Assembly (NCBI RefSeq): GCF_022376445.1
Contig: NW_025955041.1
Span: 1-64,000 of the forward strand
DNA length: 64,000 nucleotides
Source: Fomitopsis serialis
Lineage: Eukaryota; Basidiomycota; Agaricomycetes; Polyporales; Fomitopsidaceae
Direction of reading: 5' to 3'
Below, piece by piece: positions 23,899-35,817 of the stretch (position 1 is the stretch's first letter; every line of letters begins with the position of its first letter). The notes beneath the pieces are model-generated. The model had not been told where the DNA came from, searched no databases, and worked only from the letters and a program-made list of their open reading frames with translations. The position numbers and the translations under genes are program-made.

Positions 23899-25572
23899 AT
23901 GGGAAAGCCCCTCACGCACATCGTCGTTGTCCTACAGGTAAGTGGTGATAACCACGCGTAATATGCCTTACTGAATGAACGCACAGTTTTGCGGCCTTGT
24001 TCTTCTGACGGCGCTGCTTGCGACGCCGGCCCATCGACACCCAATCGTCAATGGCATAGTCGGCCTATCTATCATACGTTGCATCGTAGGGATTGTACCG
24101 GCTACTATTTATCTGAGCAGCCCCAGATACCGAGCATCATTGGACAATTTGCAGCAACATGCAGGATGGGCACGCTTCTGCGTGGCTGATTCTCTCCTGT
24201 TTGTGGCATCATTCCGCAATGGCGATTAGCAGCTAAGCCGACTGCGCAGGTTGAATTACATTACAATCGCGAAATCAGCGTTCGCTATCAGTTTCACGCT
24301 GGTGAGCATATAAGCTTCGTGTGTAGGGCTACTTCGCTGACTGCTACGAAGCCCTGTGTTACTTGGCCTGGAAATTCACGAGCAATCATCGTGATCGTCT
24401 AGAGACACAGAATACACCACAGTTCTTCAAGCGGACAATCATCGTGCTTTGCGTTGGTCCATTTCGTGCGTCTACCGCGGCCTCAGTTCAACAAGGTAGC
24501 TCATGCATCTGTTCAGTCTGGGCCCTGCCGGTGATACTTGCGGTAATACCGGAGTTACGACATCCGCTGCAATGAAGCCTGAGTTCATTCGGTCAGTAAG
24601 TCCCCGCGAGTCTCATATGTACTCACTCACGGGTCACCATGTAGGATGTATGCGTTGTTAACAATAACGTTGCGCAAATCTTGGCCCTGCTGCTCACTCT
24701 CATTCCGCTCACCGTAGCGGTTATCGCATCAATGATGCTCCTCTTCGTCCTCTGGAAATATTACAAGCTGCCTGACCTGCGGCACAGCTTTGAACTGCTT
24801 CATCCACTCCGCATCGTCCGCTTTGCTGCTCTCGTATCGACTATAATTGTTCTGCAATTCTGTACGCAATCGTGCTCGCGACATGGGCGCGACACCGGGC
24901 AAATGCAGGTGACTTAGAGTGCCAGAATGCCTTCGAGGCATGGCTGAAAACGAGTTTCACTTGGGAATGTGCGTGCTTTGCTGCTCATCCTCGTGAAATT
25001 CTGAGTACGAACGGAATGCAGCGGTATCCCCCCTGATATTCTTTCTCATCTTCGCTGCGCAGGAGGAGATCTATTCGGTGTGGTGGCAATGGATCCGACG
25101 GTGGCTACCTCACCGGAGCTTCAAGTCCTCTCGTTTCGACGAGACGACCATGTCACCCAGCTCAAAGAAAGATTCCTGCAACCGGCGTCCATTCTACATC
25201 TTTGCATGGCTTTCCGGACATCGCAATCACGCCGACCAGGAAGATCCAGACCACTATGACTCTGCCGTCGTGCTGAGTAAAGCACGCGATAACCACAGGG
25301 CTGGGAGGAGCCCGCAGGGGTAACCGTCCCCGCGGGCTATCGCGAGGCAAATCATGCACATATCGTACGCTCCCTTCACGCCTAGCCACGACCTCCGAGG
25401 ACTGCCACCCCCACCGCGCCATCAACGCAGTAGGAGTCAGAGTCCACGCGAGTCGGCCGTGTTCAGGGCTGTACCGTCGCTGTCTGCGTTGGGCCCGAAG
25501 CGGAGAGCGACGTCCGAGAGCCGGAAACAGCCTGTGCCGTCACAACTGCTCGACCATAAGCCTGGTGTATGA
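23899..25572 (+). CDS. putative seven-transmembrane (GPCR-like) protein
   Basis: A first exon MGKPLTHIVVVLQ joins to FCGLVLLTALLATPAHRHP, a first membrane span after a short extracellular end. Further hydrophobic segments appear at 24030-24110, 24420-24540, 24680-24760 (LLLTLIPLTVAVIASMMLLF) and 24820-24890. A last span, PLIFFLIFAAQEEIYSVWW, sits near 25030-25090, followed by a basic Ser/Arg-rich cytoplasmic tail to the stop at 25570-25572. The spacing and short extracellular start resemble the 7TM receptor-like proteins common in mushrooms, but I cannot name the family. Near 24840-24860 the frame changes without a visible splice site, probably a missing base. Exon borders are uncertain. Confidence 0.5.
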
Positions 25573-26130
25573 TACACGCTGAGGCGAAGGTCGAGGATAG
25601 GCCGGCAAAGGTCTGCGGCTGACGCCCTCGGACGAAGGCCGTTCGAAAGGCGAGGTATCGAGCTGGGCGGAGGAAGTTTGACGCAGATCAGCGCAAGTTC
25701 ATTGGTGGGATGGAAGAGCACTCGCGACCAGCCAGCGCTGCAGGAGGGGCAGTGGACGCGCTGGATCTACAGGGACGTTTGGTGTGGTGTCTCCTGATTC
25801 ATAGCACCTATGTCTTGTGTACCAAGTCCTGTCGTGTAGCAAGATCGATCCATGTATATCTAGTGCATCTCAGCCGCAACAAGGTGTTATCCATGTTTAT
25901 CCAGTTGGCCCCTCGAAAGTGTGAACATGGCAGAGGATCTTCTCTTCGACACGTCTTCCATATTGGGGATGTGAGACTGGGAGTCTACCGGAATGTGCCG
26001 TACTGTACAGTTTTACAACACGGTGGCTTGCTCCCAGTCCCCACGTGGCGACCAGACCACTCAGGCGCAAACCTCGGCACGGCGTCCATTCTACCCAAAC
26101 CTACCGCCCCGCCGTCAAGAACAACGAGCC

Positions 26131-26889
26131 ATGGCCGATATCCAAGTGCGCACCTTTGCTTGTACTCTGATTCTACTCGTCTCATTTCTGTCACCTCTGT
26201 AGATCGAGAAGGCGTACCAAAAGCAGTTCCTCTTCCAGAACGCGAAGGCCCGGGGTGTGTATGAACTGGGCTCTGTTTCGGGCGCGAGGTTGACGATGGT
26301 ATGTAGGCACCAAGAAGGTCTCTACGAGGGAGAAGCGGTGGTACAAGGATGTCGGCTTGGGCTTCAAGACCCCTGCTGACGCGATTAACGGCACATACAT
26401 CGGTACGTCCAGACCGTTCAGACGTTCGTGCTGGTATTCATACAGCCTTGTGCGCCTCGCCCGTTCAGACAAGAAGTGCCCCTTCACTGGCGATGTCTCT
26501 ATCCGTGGCCGTATCCTGACCGGCCGTGTCGTTTCGACAAAGATGACCCGCACAATCGTCATCCGACGGGACTACCTTCACTAATCCCGAATACAGTACG
26601 TATGCTCGCACCATGCCAACTGACCCGAGCTGATCGGCGGCGTCCAGACCGTTACGAGAAGCGGCACAAGAACTTGGCCGCGCACGTCTCGCCCTGCTTC
26701 CGTGTCGAGCTCGGCGATGTTGTCACCGTTGGTATGTAGAGCGCACGCCCGCATTCTTCCAGTAATGATGGCTAATTGTCTCATTTGTGAACAATAGGCC
26801 AGTGCCGACCGCTCTCAAAAACCGTCCGGTTCAACGTGCTCCGGGTAGCCAAGAACAAGGCGGCGGCGAAGTCGTTCGGCAAGTTCTAG
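26131..26889 (+). CDS. RPS11: 40S ribosomal protein S11 (uS17)
   Basis: Short first exon MADIQ (26131-26145), intron 26146-26202, then [16 protein letters not shown], intron 26255-26306, the long part with [23 protein letters not shown], intron 26403-26468, and the uS17 core [20 protein letters not shown] and [16 protein letters not shown]. Introns 26596-26647 and 26732-26797 precede the basic end AAAKSFGKF, stop 26887-26889. Binds 18S rRNA in the small subunit. Between DYLH and the next intron one base is missing at 26583/26584 and one at 26591/26592, which breaks an essential single-copy-type gene and so points to sequence error. Confidence 0.95.
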
Positions 26890-27398
26890 GCCTGAGGCAC
26901 AGAGCTTGTCGGTGTATTGGGGGCATACGATATGATATTACTGCTTTCTCGTGTATGGACGCATTGCAATGACCATAGGCCCATGCGAATGACCCAGCTA
27001 TTCTTCGCTTGTATCGAGATGCGCGTGTCTGAGTCTAGTGCGAGCGCCGAGCCGAGATCGCGAAGTGCGGGGTCTGTACGCGAACGTGTTTAGGGTGGCA
27101 AACAGGGGACAAACAAGATACAGGCGTGCCCGCGTCGGGCAGTGTGCAGCCAACCAGGCTTGACTGTGCCATCCCTACAACCGCCCGTTCTTATTCTATC
27201 CTTCGTCCTCGTCGTCGCCCGCAACGCAGTCGAGCTTGTTTTGATCCCTTAAATCCAACCCGGCCCCTTTCGCATAGCCCCACCAGTTAGCCCACCCTGG
27301 CGCCCACACTCCTGTCTGTGTTCACCTCCAGGCTTGGCCGCTCCAGGTCGCAGTCTCCTCAACCAGGTTCGCCGTCTCTCTCGTCCTCGGCCCTCCCC

Positions 27399-29033
27399 AT
27401 GGGCCAGCAGCAGTCGAAGAAGACTCGCAAGCCGGCAAGGAGAGCAGTGCCGACTCCAACACGTCGCCTGATCCCGCCGGCAGCGACGACAACCCTCGCC
27501 AGAACGCGCATTCTCGGACAACCGCACCAGACACAGCCAACGGCTCCGCCACTTCCTCACATGCTGAGGGCAATCCGGGCATCACTGTTAGCCATCCTGA
27601 TGCTGGTGGGGCTTTGCAGAATGGGCACGGTAACGGTTTAGATACCCATCCTTCACCCAACCCAACCTCCCCCCGAAAGACATTCCTTCCACTTCTTCTG
27701 GCCCCTCGACGTCCCCATCCACCTCTCCGTCTACGCATTCGAAGCCTCCCCCTCTGGACATCCCAGGACAGACGATTTGACCATGTCGAGCTCACCATAC
27801 CCACACCAGGCTCGACGAGCAGCTTCGTTATCGACCCCGCCGCCATGTCCAATGGTGCCAAGAATGGCGCAGCACTGAAACAGCTCGACATTGATGACAT
27901 GATCCAACGGCTGCTCGACGTCGGATACACAGGCAAAGTGAGCAAGTCGTTATGTCTCAAGAACGCGGAGATTACTGCGATATGCCAAGCGGCACGCGAG
28001 GTGTTCTTGGGCCAGCCGACGCTCATTGAGCTCTCCCCACCGGTGAAGATCGTAGGAGACGTTCACGGGCAGTATTCGGACCTCATCCGACTGTTCGAAA
28101 TGTGCGGGTTTCCCCCAGCCGCAAACTATCTCTTCCTGGGCGACTATGTCGACAGAGGAAAGCAAAGCTCGAGACCATCCTACTCCTCCTCTGTTACAAA
28201 ATCAAGTACCCGAGAACTTCTTCTACTGCGGGGCAACCACGAATGTGCCAACGTCACGCGAGGTCAGTAGCACTTGTCCGTCTCACTCGGTGGCGCTGAC
28301 GTCGCTTAGTGTACGGCTTCTACGACGAATGCAAACGAAGATGCAACATCAAGACGTGGAAGACGTTCATCGACGTCTTCAACTGCCTGCCCATTGCGGC
28401 CATTGTCGCCTCGAAGATCTTCTGCGTGCACGGCGGCCTTTCCCCATCCTTGCACTCCATGGACGACATCAAACGCATACAGCGACCAACGGATGTTCCG
28501 GACTATGGCTTATTGAACGACCTGCTGTGGTCGGATCCCTCCGACACAGCAACTGAATGGGAGGACAACGAGCGTGGCGTCAGTTACTGCTTCGGGAAGT
28601 CGGTCATCAATGATTTTCTGGTGCGATACGATATGGACCTCATATGCCGTGCGCATATGGTCGTGGAGGATGGATACGAGTTCTGGAATGATCGGACACT
28701 GGTGACGGTCTTCAGTGCGCCGAACTACTGTGGCGGTAAGTGACCCCGGTCGTATCAGTGAACAGCATAATGATGCCTCATTCCGGTAGAGTTCGACAAT
28801 TATGGCGCATGCATGAGGTAAACTGACTCGCTCCATTCACGAAGTACACTCTAATCGGTTTCCCTCAGCGTATCGGAAGAGCTCCTGTGTGCATTCGAGC
28901 TTCTCAAGCCTCTGGACGGCCCAGCACTACGGAAGGAGATGACGAAAGCAAAACGGAAGACGTACGTTGCAGTCCGTTCCGAATACCACTTGCTCATCAT
29001 CGCGCGTACAGTTTGATGGCTACTACCACTTAG
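27399..29033 (+). CDS. PPZ1: serine/threonine protein phosphatase PPZ type
   Basis: PP1-like phosphatase of the fungal PPZ class, which controls cation homeostasis and cell integrity. ATG at 27399 begins MGQQQSKK, an N-myristoylation context, followed by a Ser/Thr/Pro/Asn-rich extension of about 150 residues as in PPZ. The catalytic domain runs from [12 protein letters not shown] (about 27885) and contains the metal ligands GDVHGQ, GDYVDRG and RGNHE, then the [11 protein letters not shown] loop and the SAPNYCGEFDNYGA signature split by an intron, ending KAKRKTLMATTT, stop 29031-29033. The extension changes frame several times. In the catalytic core single bases are missing at 28168/28169, 28210/28211 and 28223/28224, which together restore frame; these look like assembly deletions. 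Confidence 0.92.
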
Positions 29034-29508
29034 CCGGGCCGCTATGCTCATTGGAAGGCAGTGCATATACGATTATAATGCTGGACCGTTGGGCTATGGT
29101 TACAGCAAGAAATAGTCAGGTTGATGCGCGGTCACGCCGAGCTGGTGTGTCAAGGCAGAGGCGCATCTGGCGTCTCGTCTGTTCAGACCGCTGTTCTAGT
29201 CTTCCGCACCGCAACGCGACTTGCATATCGTCCGCGCGCACCTACTTGCTGTATCCGACTGTGCTAACTTAAACCTATCTCTCCATATCACCCCCGTTCC
29301 CTCTCTCCTCTTCGCACCCTGGCTACTGGTGTTCGCACCTCACTAGCATCCTGGACTTTCGTGTGTACGATATTCGCGCATATATCGAGCTGTTTTGGGC
29401 TTGGGCGTCCGTTCCCACCGTCATCCCCCGTCGTCTCCTTGCTTGTTCATGTCAACCCTTTCCCGTAGCATTTCCTTTCGATCCCCATCTGTGCTATAGC
29501 TACAGTAT

Positions 29509-31100
29509 TCAGACATGCATCGGAGGCATTTTCCTGGCATTGCCGGAGGAATATGGATCGCATATGACCAAGGCTGTATACGAAAGTTGTGACGCATGCA
29601 TGCGGTTCGGTGCGTCCATCAAGGCGCGCCACCTACATACTAGTACAGTTACCTGCTTGTAACCGGGAGGATGCTTCCGCTTCATCATATCGTAAGCCAG
29701 CACACCGAAAGCGACAATGATGGCCCCAGACCCTAGCAGACTCCATGCTGTGACCGTGCCCGCCGCGCCTCCAAAAATGACATCGGACACGAACATCATG
29801 ACGATGGTCAGGAGACTCCCTACGGACGTCACGATGGGGCCCCAGATGCCGAGGAGAATCTGAAAGATGCGAGGTTAATGAATGTGTGGGCCCCGTGGAC
29901 GGGCACGAGAGCGTGCCGGAGTGGGAAAGAACTCACCATGAAACCGGCGTTGAACATGACCCCGCTGATGCAGATGCCGACGATGGAGAGGATCTGCGCA
30001 GGTGATGTGGGCAGCGCGAAGCGGGTGACGCCGAGAAGCTGTAGGATGGGAATGGGGATCCAGAGCACGAAGAAGGTGCATACCCCGATGGCGGAGGTGA
30101 GCATGTTCGGGTACAGCCCGAAGGGAAGGACTGTGCTGGGCGCAGGCTCAGCGGCTACGATGTCTTCCTCCATTTCATTCTCAGACGGGATGCGCGCGTA
30201 TGCGCCGGCGGGAGGCTCGGTGTCGAGCAGCTCCTCGGGGTCTGACGGAAGCGCAGCGTATAGTTTGTAGAAGACTTGGTACACGCCGTACAGGACAGAT
30301 GCGAGGAGGGACAACAGATCGCCTGCCAAGGGAGCGTGGTTGTTCGCTCCGGTATGGTGAACTGCTTCAGGTGCGTCTGCGCTACTGCTGCTGCCGCCGT
30401 AGACAACTACTGTGGCACCAAGGGTCGCAAGAATAACTGCGGCTAGACGGACAGGCTCCCATTTGAGCTTGAATACGCGGACCGAGAGAAGGTACGCGAA
30501 GAATGCGTTCGTGTTCCATAATGCGGTTATATCCGTCACCCTAAAGACGATGAGCAAGTGGCACAGACACCATAAGTCTCACGTACGGTGCTAATGACAC
30601 AGCGATGAACCAGAGCAACCCGGGCAGAGTCGCACCGATGGTAAGGAGTGCGAGGAGCCAAGCGAGCCTTCTCCTCGGGAAGTGGGTAGTTCTGACACCC
30701 GGAGGCGACAAATGCTGTTGTAACGCGGTAATCAGTCGGACGCATAGCTCCCGAGGAGACTGTCGTGCTGCGGTGGCAAGGAACGCGAGATGCAGTGGAG
30801 CATGATCATGAACGAGGAGTGGAGTATATAGCTGCATAGTGAAAATATGCGTCAGAAATCCACGCACTGCTCGTCTACAGGAAGTGAATTGCGCACAAAA
30901 TAAGGTATGGATGTCGGTACCCCAGGGTGGTTTGCAAGTACTACACCAGAATCAGCCCGATGCACGCGCCGCATAAGAAATGCCCTACTTACCTGCGTCA
31001 GCTGTGACTCTGCGACGAATCCAATGAGACTCAGGGCAAACAGACCCAAGGCAGCCTTGCCCCCGACATGGATCTTCAGTCCTTCCCGTCTAGCAGCCAT
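29509..31100 (-). CDS. SLC35/EamA-type drug-metabolite transporter superfamily protein
   Basis: Starts MAARREGLKIHVGGKAALGL at 31100. Ten or so membrane spans are visible, e.g. FALSLIGFVAESQ, TDITALWNTNAFFAYLLSVR, LAAVILATLGATVVVYG, ILSIVGICISGVMFNAGFM and VGSLLTIVMMFVSDVI, arranged as two EamA-like halves with a cytosolic loop rich in Asp/Glu/Pro between them (30130-30260). The pattern fits fungal SLC35F-like (YML018C/THI74-like) transporters of the vacuole, Golgi or plasma membrane; the substrate cannot be read from sequence. The end is set at the first stop in the frame after the last span; an unseen final intron after PPGYKQ (about 29662) is possible. Confidence 0.75.
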
Positions 31101-31436
31101 CTATTATTCGTCCTTTTGCTGCGGTGCGGCGAGTCGTTGGGGGAAAGCTGGGATCGACGGGTAGTGTAGGCTCATAAATAGGCTCTGAGCGAGCAGTTCA
31201 CGTAAGGTAGGGAGATAAGGAGTGTATCACGTCCTTCTGTTAGCGTGCGAGAACAGCGCCTTTGTGCAGGAAGCCTGGGCTGGCGGTTTGTGGTAAGGCT
31301 GCAGCGCAGTGCAGCCACTGCCAGTCCAGCAGCCGCCGTCCGAGAGGGTCGGGACTCGCCACGTGATTCCACCAGAGCCGCTTCCAGTTCGAAGCCGGCG
31401 CACCTGCATTGCTCGACAACTCACACATCGTTCGCT

Positions 31437-31670
31437 ATGCTCCGCGCACTGCTGGCCTCAAGCAGACCGCTGCTGGCCCGCATGCGGGCGGTGACAGTAC
31501 CACATGCACATCTCCACCCCGTGGCGCCTTCGACCATGCAAGCGACGCCGGCACTCGCGAGGGGGATGAAGGTCAGGTCGTCGGTGAAGAGGATGTGCGA
31601 TGGGTGTGCGGTGGTCAGGAGGAAGGGCAGGATATACATCATCTGCTCAAAAAACCCGAGGCATAAACAG
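31437..31670 (+). CDS. RTC6: mitochondrial ribosomal protein bL36m (partial model)
   Basis: [16 protein letters not shown] is a typical mitochondrial presequence, Arg-rich and free of acidic residues. The bL36 core follows: [22 protein letters not shown] and [13 protein letters not shown], with the zinc-ligand pattern C-x2-C and C-x4-H that defines this smallest large-subunit protein. A GT donor follows directly at 31671. The final residues, usually a short basic tail, must lie in another exon that I could not place (a possible acceptor ends at 31711). Confidence 0.82.
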
Positions 31671-31845
31671 GTGCGTTGCTCAGGGTGCATTTTCGTCTGT
31701 GGTTTGCTCAGACGTCTCGTCGATCCAGCGACAAGGCTGATCGCAGCTTCAAGCCTGTTCCTTCGGATAAGACACGGTGGCTATCGTTCAGTCACGGTAG
31801 ACGACGCGACAAAACGGGATTCCACATATGGTGGACGGGTACTAG

Positions 31846-32540
31846 CTAGCGGGCCCACATCTGGAATTCATACTTGACACCGCTTTCCTCCTGTATCCCC
31901 TCCGGCACCGCGAACCCCGCCCACTCCTGCAACTCTGCATGGCTTGTTCTTCTCCACGCAACATGCTCTCCCCCTTGGGGCTCTGCATCCAGAAAGTTAG
32001 GCATGTGCACGTCGCACTGTTCGAATGCTGGCTCGAGGATGCGCGTGAGGAGGACGCGATCCACATATGAGCCCGACGAAGGTGATAGTGAGAGTGTTTC
32101 CCGGTACAGCGAGGCCCCGCCAATAACGAACGCTCTGTGAATGGGTGGTTCTAGACGTTCGGAGTGAGAGAGTCGGTCCAGAGTCGAGTCTAATTGGAGT
32201 GTAAGAAAACTGGTGCGGCGGGGTAGTTGCATTCGCTGGCATCCTACCGCGACACGTTAATTCTGTGGCAGACATACAACAACCTGAGACCGACGTACAG
32301 CTCATACTGCCTGTTGCTACTGATAACGACGTTGAGACGCCTTGGTAGGGGTCTGAACTTCTTCGGGATGCTCTCCCATGTATTTCTCCCCATCAGTACC
32401 GCGTTGACGCTGCCCTCTGGCGCGTTCGAGGTGACGCGAGCAAAATACTGCATCTCCTTCGATAGTCGCCAGGGGAGGCGTCCGTTCTGGCCTATGCCAT
32501 TGTTGAGAGTTGCGGCGACGACGACAGTCAGCCTGGTCAT
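31846..32540 (-). CDS. DFR1: dihydrofolate reductase
   Basis: Reduces dihydrofolate to tetrahydrofolate for thymidylate and purine synthesis. The N-terminal exon (32540 down to about 32299) has [20 protein letters not shown], then the substrate motif [12 protein letters not shown] with the expected acidic residue, the NADPH motif [11 protein letters not shown] and [11 protein letters not shown]. The second exon (from about 32232) contains FVIGGASLY, the conserved Gly-Gly cofactor loop, RVLLTRI and a C-terminal strand ending YEFQMWAR, stop 31846-31848. The exact acceptor was not resolved. The gene is convergent with bL36m. Confidence 0.93.
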
Positions 32541-32759
32541 GGTGGATGGAGTAAAAGTGTAAATAGTGCTAACGTATACAGTGGTGCTAGCTATCGGGCT
32601 GTCGCATTAGGCAAGCAGGCTTCTCATCCACTCATGGTGCAGCCAGAGACTGATGTACAACGTTATGTAGGTGTTTCCCCACACAGGAGACCTCAGCAAT
32701 CATTAATCAATGTCACTCTCTTGACACGACATCGAGGCCATCCACCATTCTCAATACAA

Positions 32760-33158
32760 TTAGCCTCCTTTCGGGGGTTTCAACAACGCTACCTCCTGAC
32801 GAACGATAGCGACCCAGTCGAAGCACACCCAACAGTTCTTCGCGCTGTGCGTCCTGCACTTGTACACGGTCGACCCTGGGTTCGCCGGGATGGCCCCTCG
32901 GTTATAGGCATGGCGGGACATGCGCTTCTGCAACACACACCACATGGTTAGTTCCCCGGTGTAGTGGAGCGAAGTTGTGGCACGTACATCCAAGTCGAAG
33001 TCCCTGTCGAGCAAGAGGTCATCGAGGATCTCATACAGATCAGAGGTGTGGTTGTTCTCCAGCCGATAGTCGCAGCCGCATCTGCCGCACTCTTCCTGGC
33101 CGTGCTCCTGGCAAAAGTTCCACGCGCGCACGACGATGTACCTCCAATTATTGGACAT
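32760..33158 (-). CDS. Cys-rich MYND-like hypothetical protein
   Basis: Starts MSNNWRYIVVRAWNFCQEHG at 33158. One GT-AG intron lies between the DRDFDLD exon and the KRMSRHAYN exon. About 110 residues with two Cys/His clusters: C-x3-H-x4-C-x2-C-x-C near the start and C-x2-H-x4-C-x2-C near the end, a likely zinc-binding arrangement resembling MYND or related fingers found in fungal methyltransferase-like proteins. It ends KPPKGG just before the stop at 32760. No catalytic domain is attached. I do not recognise the exact family. Confidence 0.6.
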   Translation of the reverse strand: MSNNWRYIVVRAWNFCQEHGQEECGRCGCDYRLENNHTSDLYEILDDLLLDRDFDLDVRATTSLHYTGELTMWCVLQKRMSRHAYNRGAIPANPGSTVYKCRTHSAKNCWVCFDWVAIVRQEVALLKPPKGG

Positions 33159-33558
33159 GGAGTGGCGTGGCCGATGTTGAGAACACGATTGTCCCGCTCT
33201 GTTGCGTATGTGTCGTCGTGCTTGAGCGAACTGTTGGCGGGTATCTCAGGGGCTCGTAAGCGAAGGATTGTCGAGCACGATGAAGGCGGTGGTGGCAGAC
33301 AACGTTCGGGTGGGCTGAGCGTATGTCACAATAGGACATGAACAAAGGGGCCAACAGCGCCATTTAATTTATACCGAGTGGCACGCACCGTGACATTGCA
33401 GGCAGCCCGGCGGGAAGAAGCCTAGGCGTGAGAAATTACGCGATCGAGAGAACTCGCGGTGGCGCGCAAGGATTATCCTGCCTTGCGCTGAACTGAGAGG
33501 CGTACATCCACCAAGTCTTCCTTCGCACATACACCACATCGACTCCTCTGCGTCACAA

Positions 33559-34549
33559 ATGGATCCATTTGAAGTCAGGCTGCAGTTCATATCACTACTA
33601 AAGAAGCTCAACGCGTCAGTACCCTTCGTACAAGTGCGACCCGCGGATCCTGAAAGGCTCATGGTTTAGTTCTCAGCAGTCCATCCAGAAGATAGTCGGC
33701 TACGCGCTCAAGTTCTACGCGAGCTGCGGTGAAGACTGTGGGACTGTATCGTGGAGGAATGCCAAAAGGTACGTCACCTAAACCTCGCTAACTCATGTAT
33801 GTGGGCTCATGGGGAGCTAGGGCTCGATTAACAACCGCATCAACATTCTCTACCTGCTCGATTCATTATCTGAGGCATCACTACTCGCAAAGTCGCATCC
33901 CGGCTCTGTCAGCCACGACCCAAACCAACAACACGCGTCATACTACGTGGACTACGTCGCTCGAGACTTGGGTCAAATCGTGGAGTATGTCGTCCCAGAG
34001 GGCCGACAGGGTCTCCCGAATCTCATGAGCACGAAACAGGTATGTGTATGTCGTCTGCGCGGCTGCTGTTTGAACGGTGATCATCTGATTCGTCTGCCAT
34101 CGCAGATTCTCGAGAATTGGCGGAGTAAGCGCGTGCTCGACCCGCAAAAAGTCGACGACGCTCTCGCCACACTCGATTCACGACGAGAAGCGCTAGAGCA
34201 AGATCAAGAACAGCAATCCACGGAACCCTCTAAGCCCACAACTGCCCTTCCCCGTCAGGAGATCTTCAAACGGATAGAAGAGGACCGCGAGCGGCACAAG
34301 CGCCTCCGGGAGCGTCGCTGGGTGCAGCCAGTCGCACACAATCCCCATACGCACCTCCCGCCGCAGCTCGCCTGCTTCCTACCGCTCACGGACGACGGTG
34401 ATGGGGAGGGCGAGCTGACCCTGGATATCGAGTTCGAGAACGACTGGGAGGCGACCAGTGATTGGAACGAGGATGACGACGAGGCTGCGGTCGAAGAGAA
34501 CCAGCTATGCTTCCCGAACGAGGATGGGGAGCCGATGGACCTGTCGTGA
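33559..34549 (+). CDS. CTK3: CTD kinase subunit gamma (Ctk3-like)
   Basis: Accessory subunit of CTDK-I, the kinase that phosphorylates Ser2 of the RNA polymerase II CTD. It begins MDPFEVRLQFISLLKKLNAS, the CID-like N-terminal domain; an intron separates it from QSIQKIVGYALKFYASCGED. LYLLDSLSEASL and YYVDYVARDLGQIVEYVVPE complete that domain. After the intron ending at 34105 comes ILENWRSKRVLDPQKVDDAL, then the Ctk3 C-terminal part with a charged helix (RQEIFKRIEEDRERHKRLRERRW cut short here) and an acidic end. One C is missing at 33736/33737 between GED and LWDCIVEE. Stop 34547-34549. Confidence 0.85.
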
Positions 34550-35817
34550 TAGAGGTCAGTCGTGCGTCGTAACCGATCGCCAATGTAAAATATTTGTGTA
34601 TTCTAGCTCCATTGCGGTTCTCGCTATACCGTGCTGGTTTGGGGGCCTCATGCCAGAGCGTTCACCAGGGTTTCGAGAACGAATATTGATTTTAATCATC
34701 ACACTCACCATCACACGACCTACCTGCCTAGACTTACCTATAGGCCTGCTCCGCTCAGAAGACATGATATAATTGAACGGCCTCTTGACTTTCGCTGAAC
34801 CCTCGACTTGGCATTGCACGGCGGGCTTAATGTTTTATGTCGACCCTCGCCGAGTAGATCGCACAAATAACGCAGTGCAGCAAGGCTGTATTGACATCTC
34901 GGGGTCTTCTCAGGAACGGCGGAATGGATGCCGTATTGACGAGAAGGTCGATGGTCTGGTATTGCTCTCACATTCGCCAATGCGGCAAGCAAAATATTCC
35001 ACGGGAACGTCGAATACTCCGACCTTCGAACTCAAGTCTTCACGAAGAGCAGTGCGGCTGCTGTCAATACCAATCGCAGACGATCCTAGCAGCCCAATCT
35101 GGCACTGCTTATTATCGCTATTATCGCGGCGGCGTTTTACAGTCAACCCATCCTTTTTCAGCGACGGCGAGATTGATCTCGCGGGGGCGCCGGCCCTGCG
35201 AGGCTTCTAGTGCGAGGCCTCCCGATTACCTAGAGGTTGTGGCGCGCCGAACGTAGAGGCCTGCGTTTCACCCGAGTCAGGGCGGCCCTATTAGGGTGTC
35301 GAACGCGGTCACGGGACCGCGTTCCGTCCCACGCGCTGCTTGCACAACGGCTTCGCTCTGTGCACCGCGGACCCTGACGTTCCATTGAGATCGCTTCTGT
35401 CCGGTCGATGTACGATCGTCGGTACATGGATCTCCTCTGAGATCCAGTCGTGCGTTGGGGGTAAAAGTGGCTCGTTACCGACTCACTATTCCACACTCTA
35501 GCTTACCTCCACTGGCATGAGCAGTACCGAATTTGAACCCACGACTCTGTTGGAGTTTTCAGGTGAGCGACCAGAGGAGTACAGTGTATTGCACAGTGGT
35601 ATGAGTACCCACCGCAATGGTAGGTATATGTCTACCATACAGTGGTTCTTGCCTCAGAATATTCTGGTGTAGTATGGGCACAGTGGAGTGCCCCTCATTG
35701 ATCCTGCGGCCGACCAGTTTATTCTCTGTATGGAATATGCATGTCATATAATCTCAATTTTGATGAGGTGAGCCATCCCATTGACAACAAATTCTTGTGT
35801 ACTCATTCAAGTAAAGA
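34550..35817. other. intergenic, possible decayed repeat, no gene
   Basis: No coding signal I can support. 35180-35400 is GC-rich with short palindromes. A reverse-strand B-box-like ggttcaaattc sits at 35528-35538 without a matching A box or cloverleaf. It could be the remnant of a SINE-like or other repeat. Confidence 0.35.

Noticed and set aside
26131..29033. Treating RPS11 and the PPZ-type gene as pseudogenes because of frameshifts
   Set aside because: Protein conservation is near complete apart from isolated one-base losses, and both are expected essential or core genes; sequence error is the simpler explanation.
35500..35600. Possible tRNA gene on the minus strand (B-box-like ggttcaaattc)
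   Set aside because: No A box at proper distance, and the T-arm and acceptor stems do not pair; at most a degraded tRNA-derived repeat.
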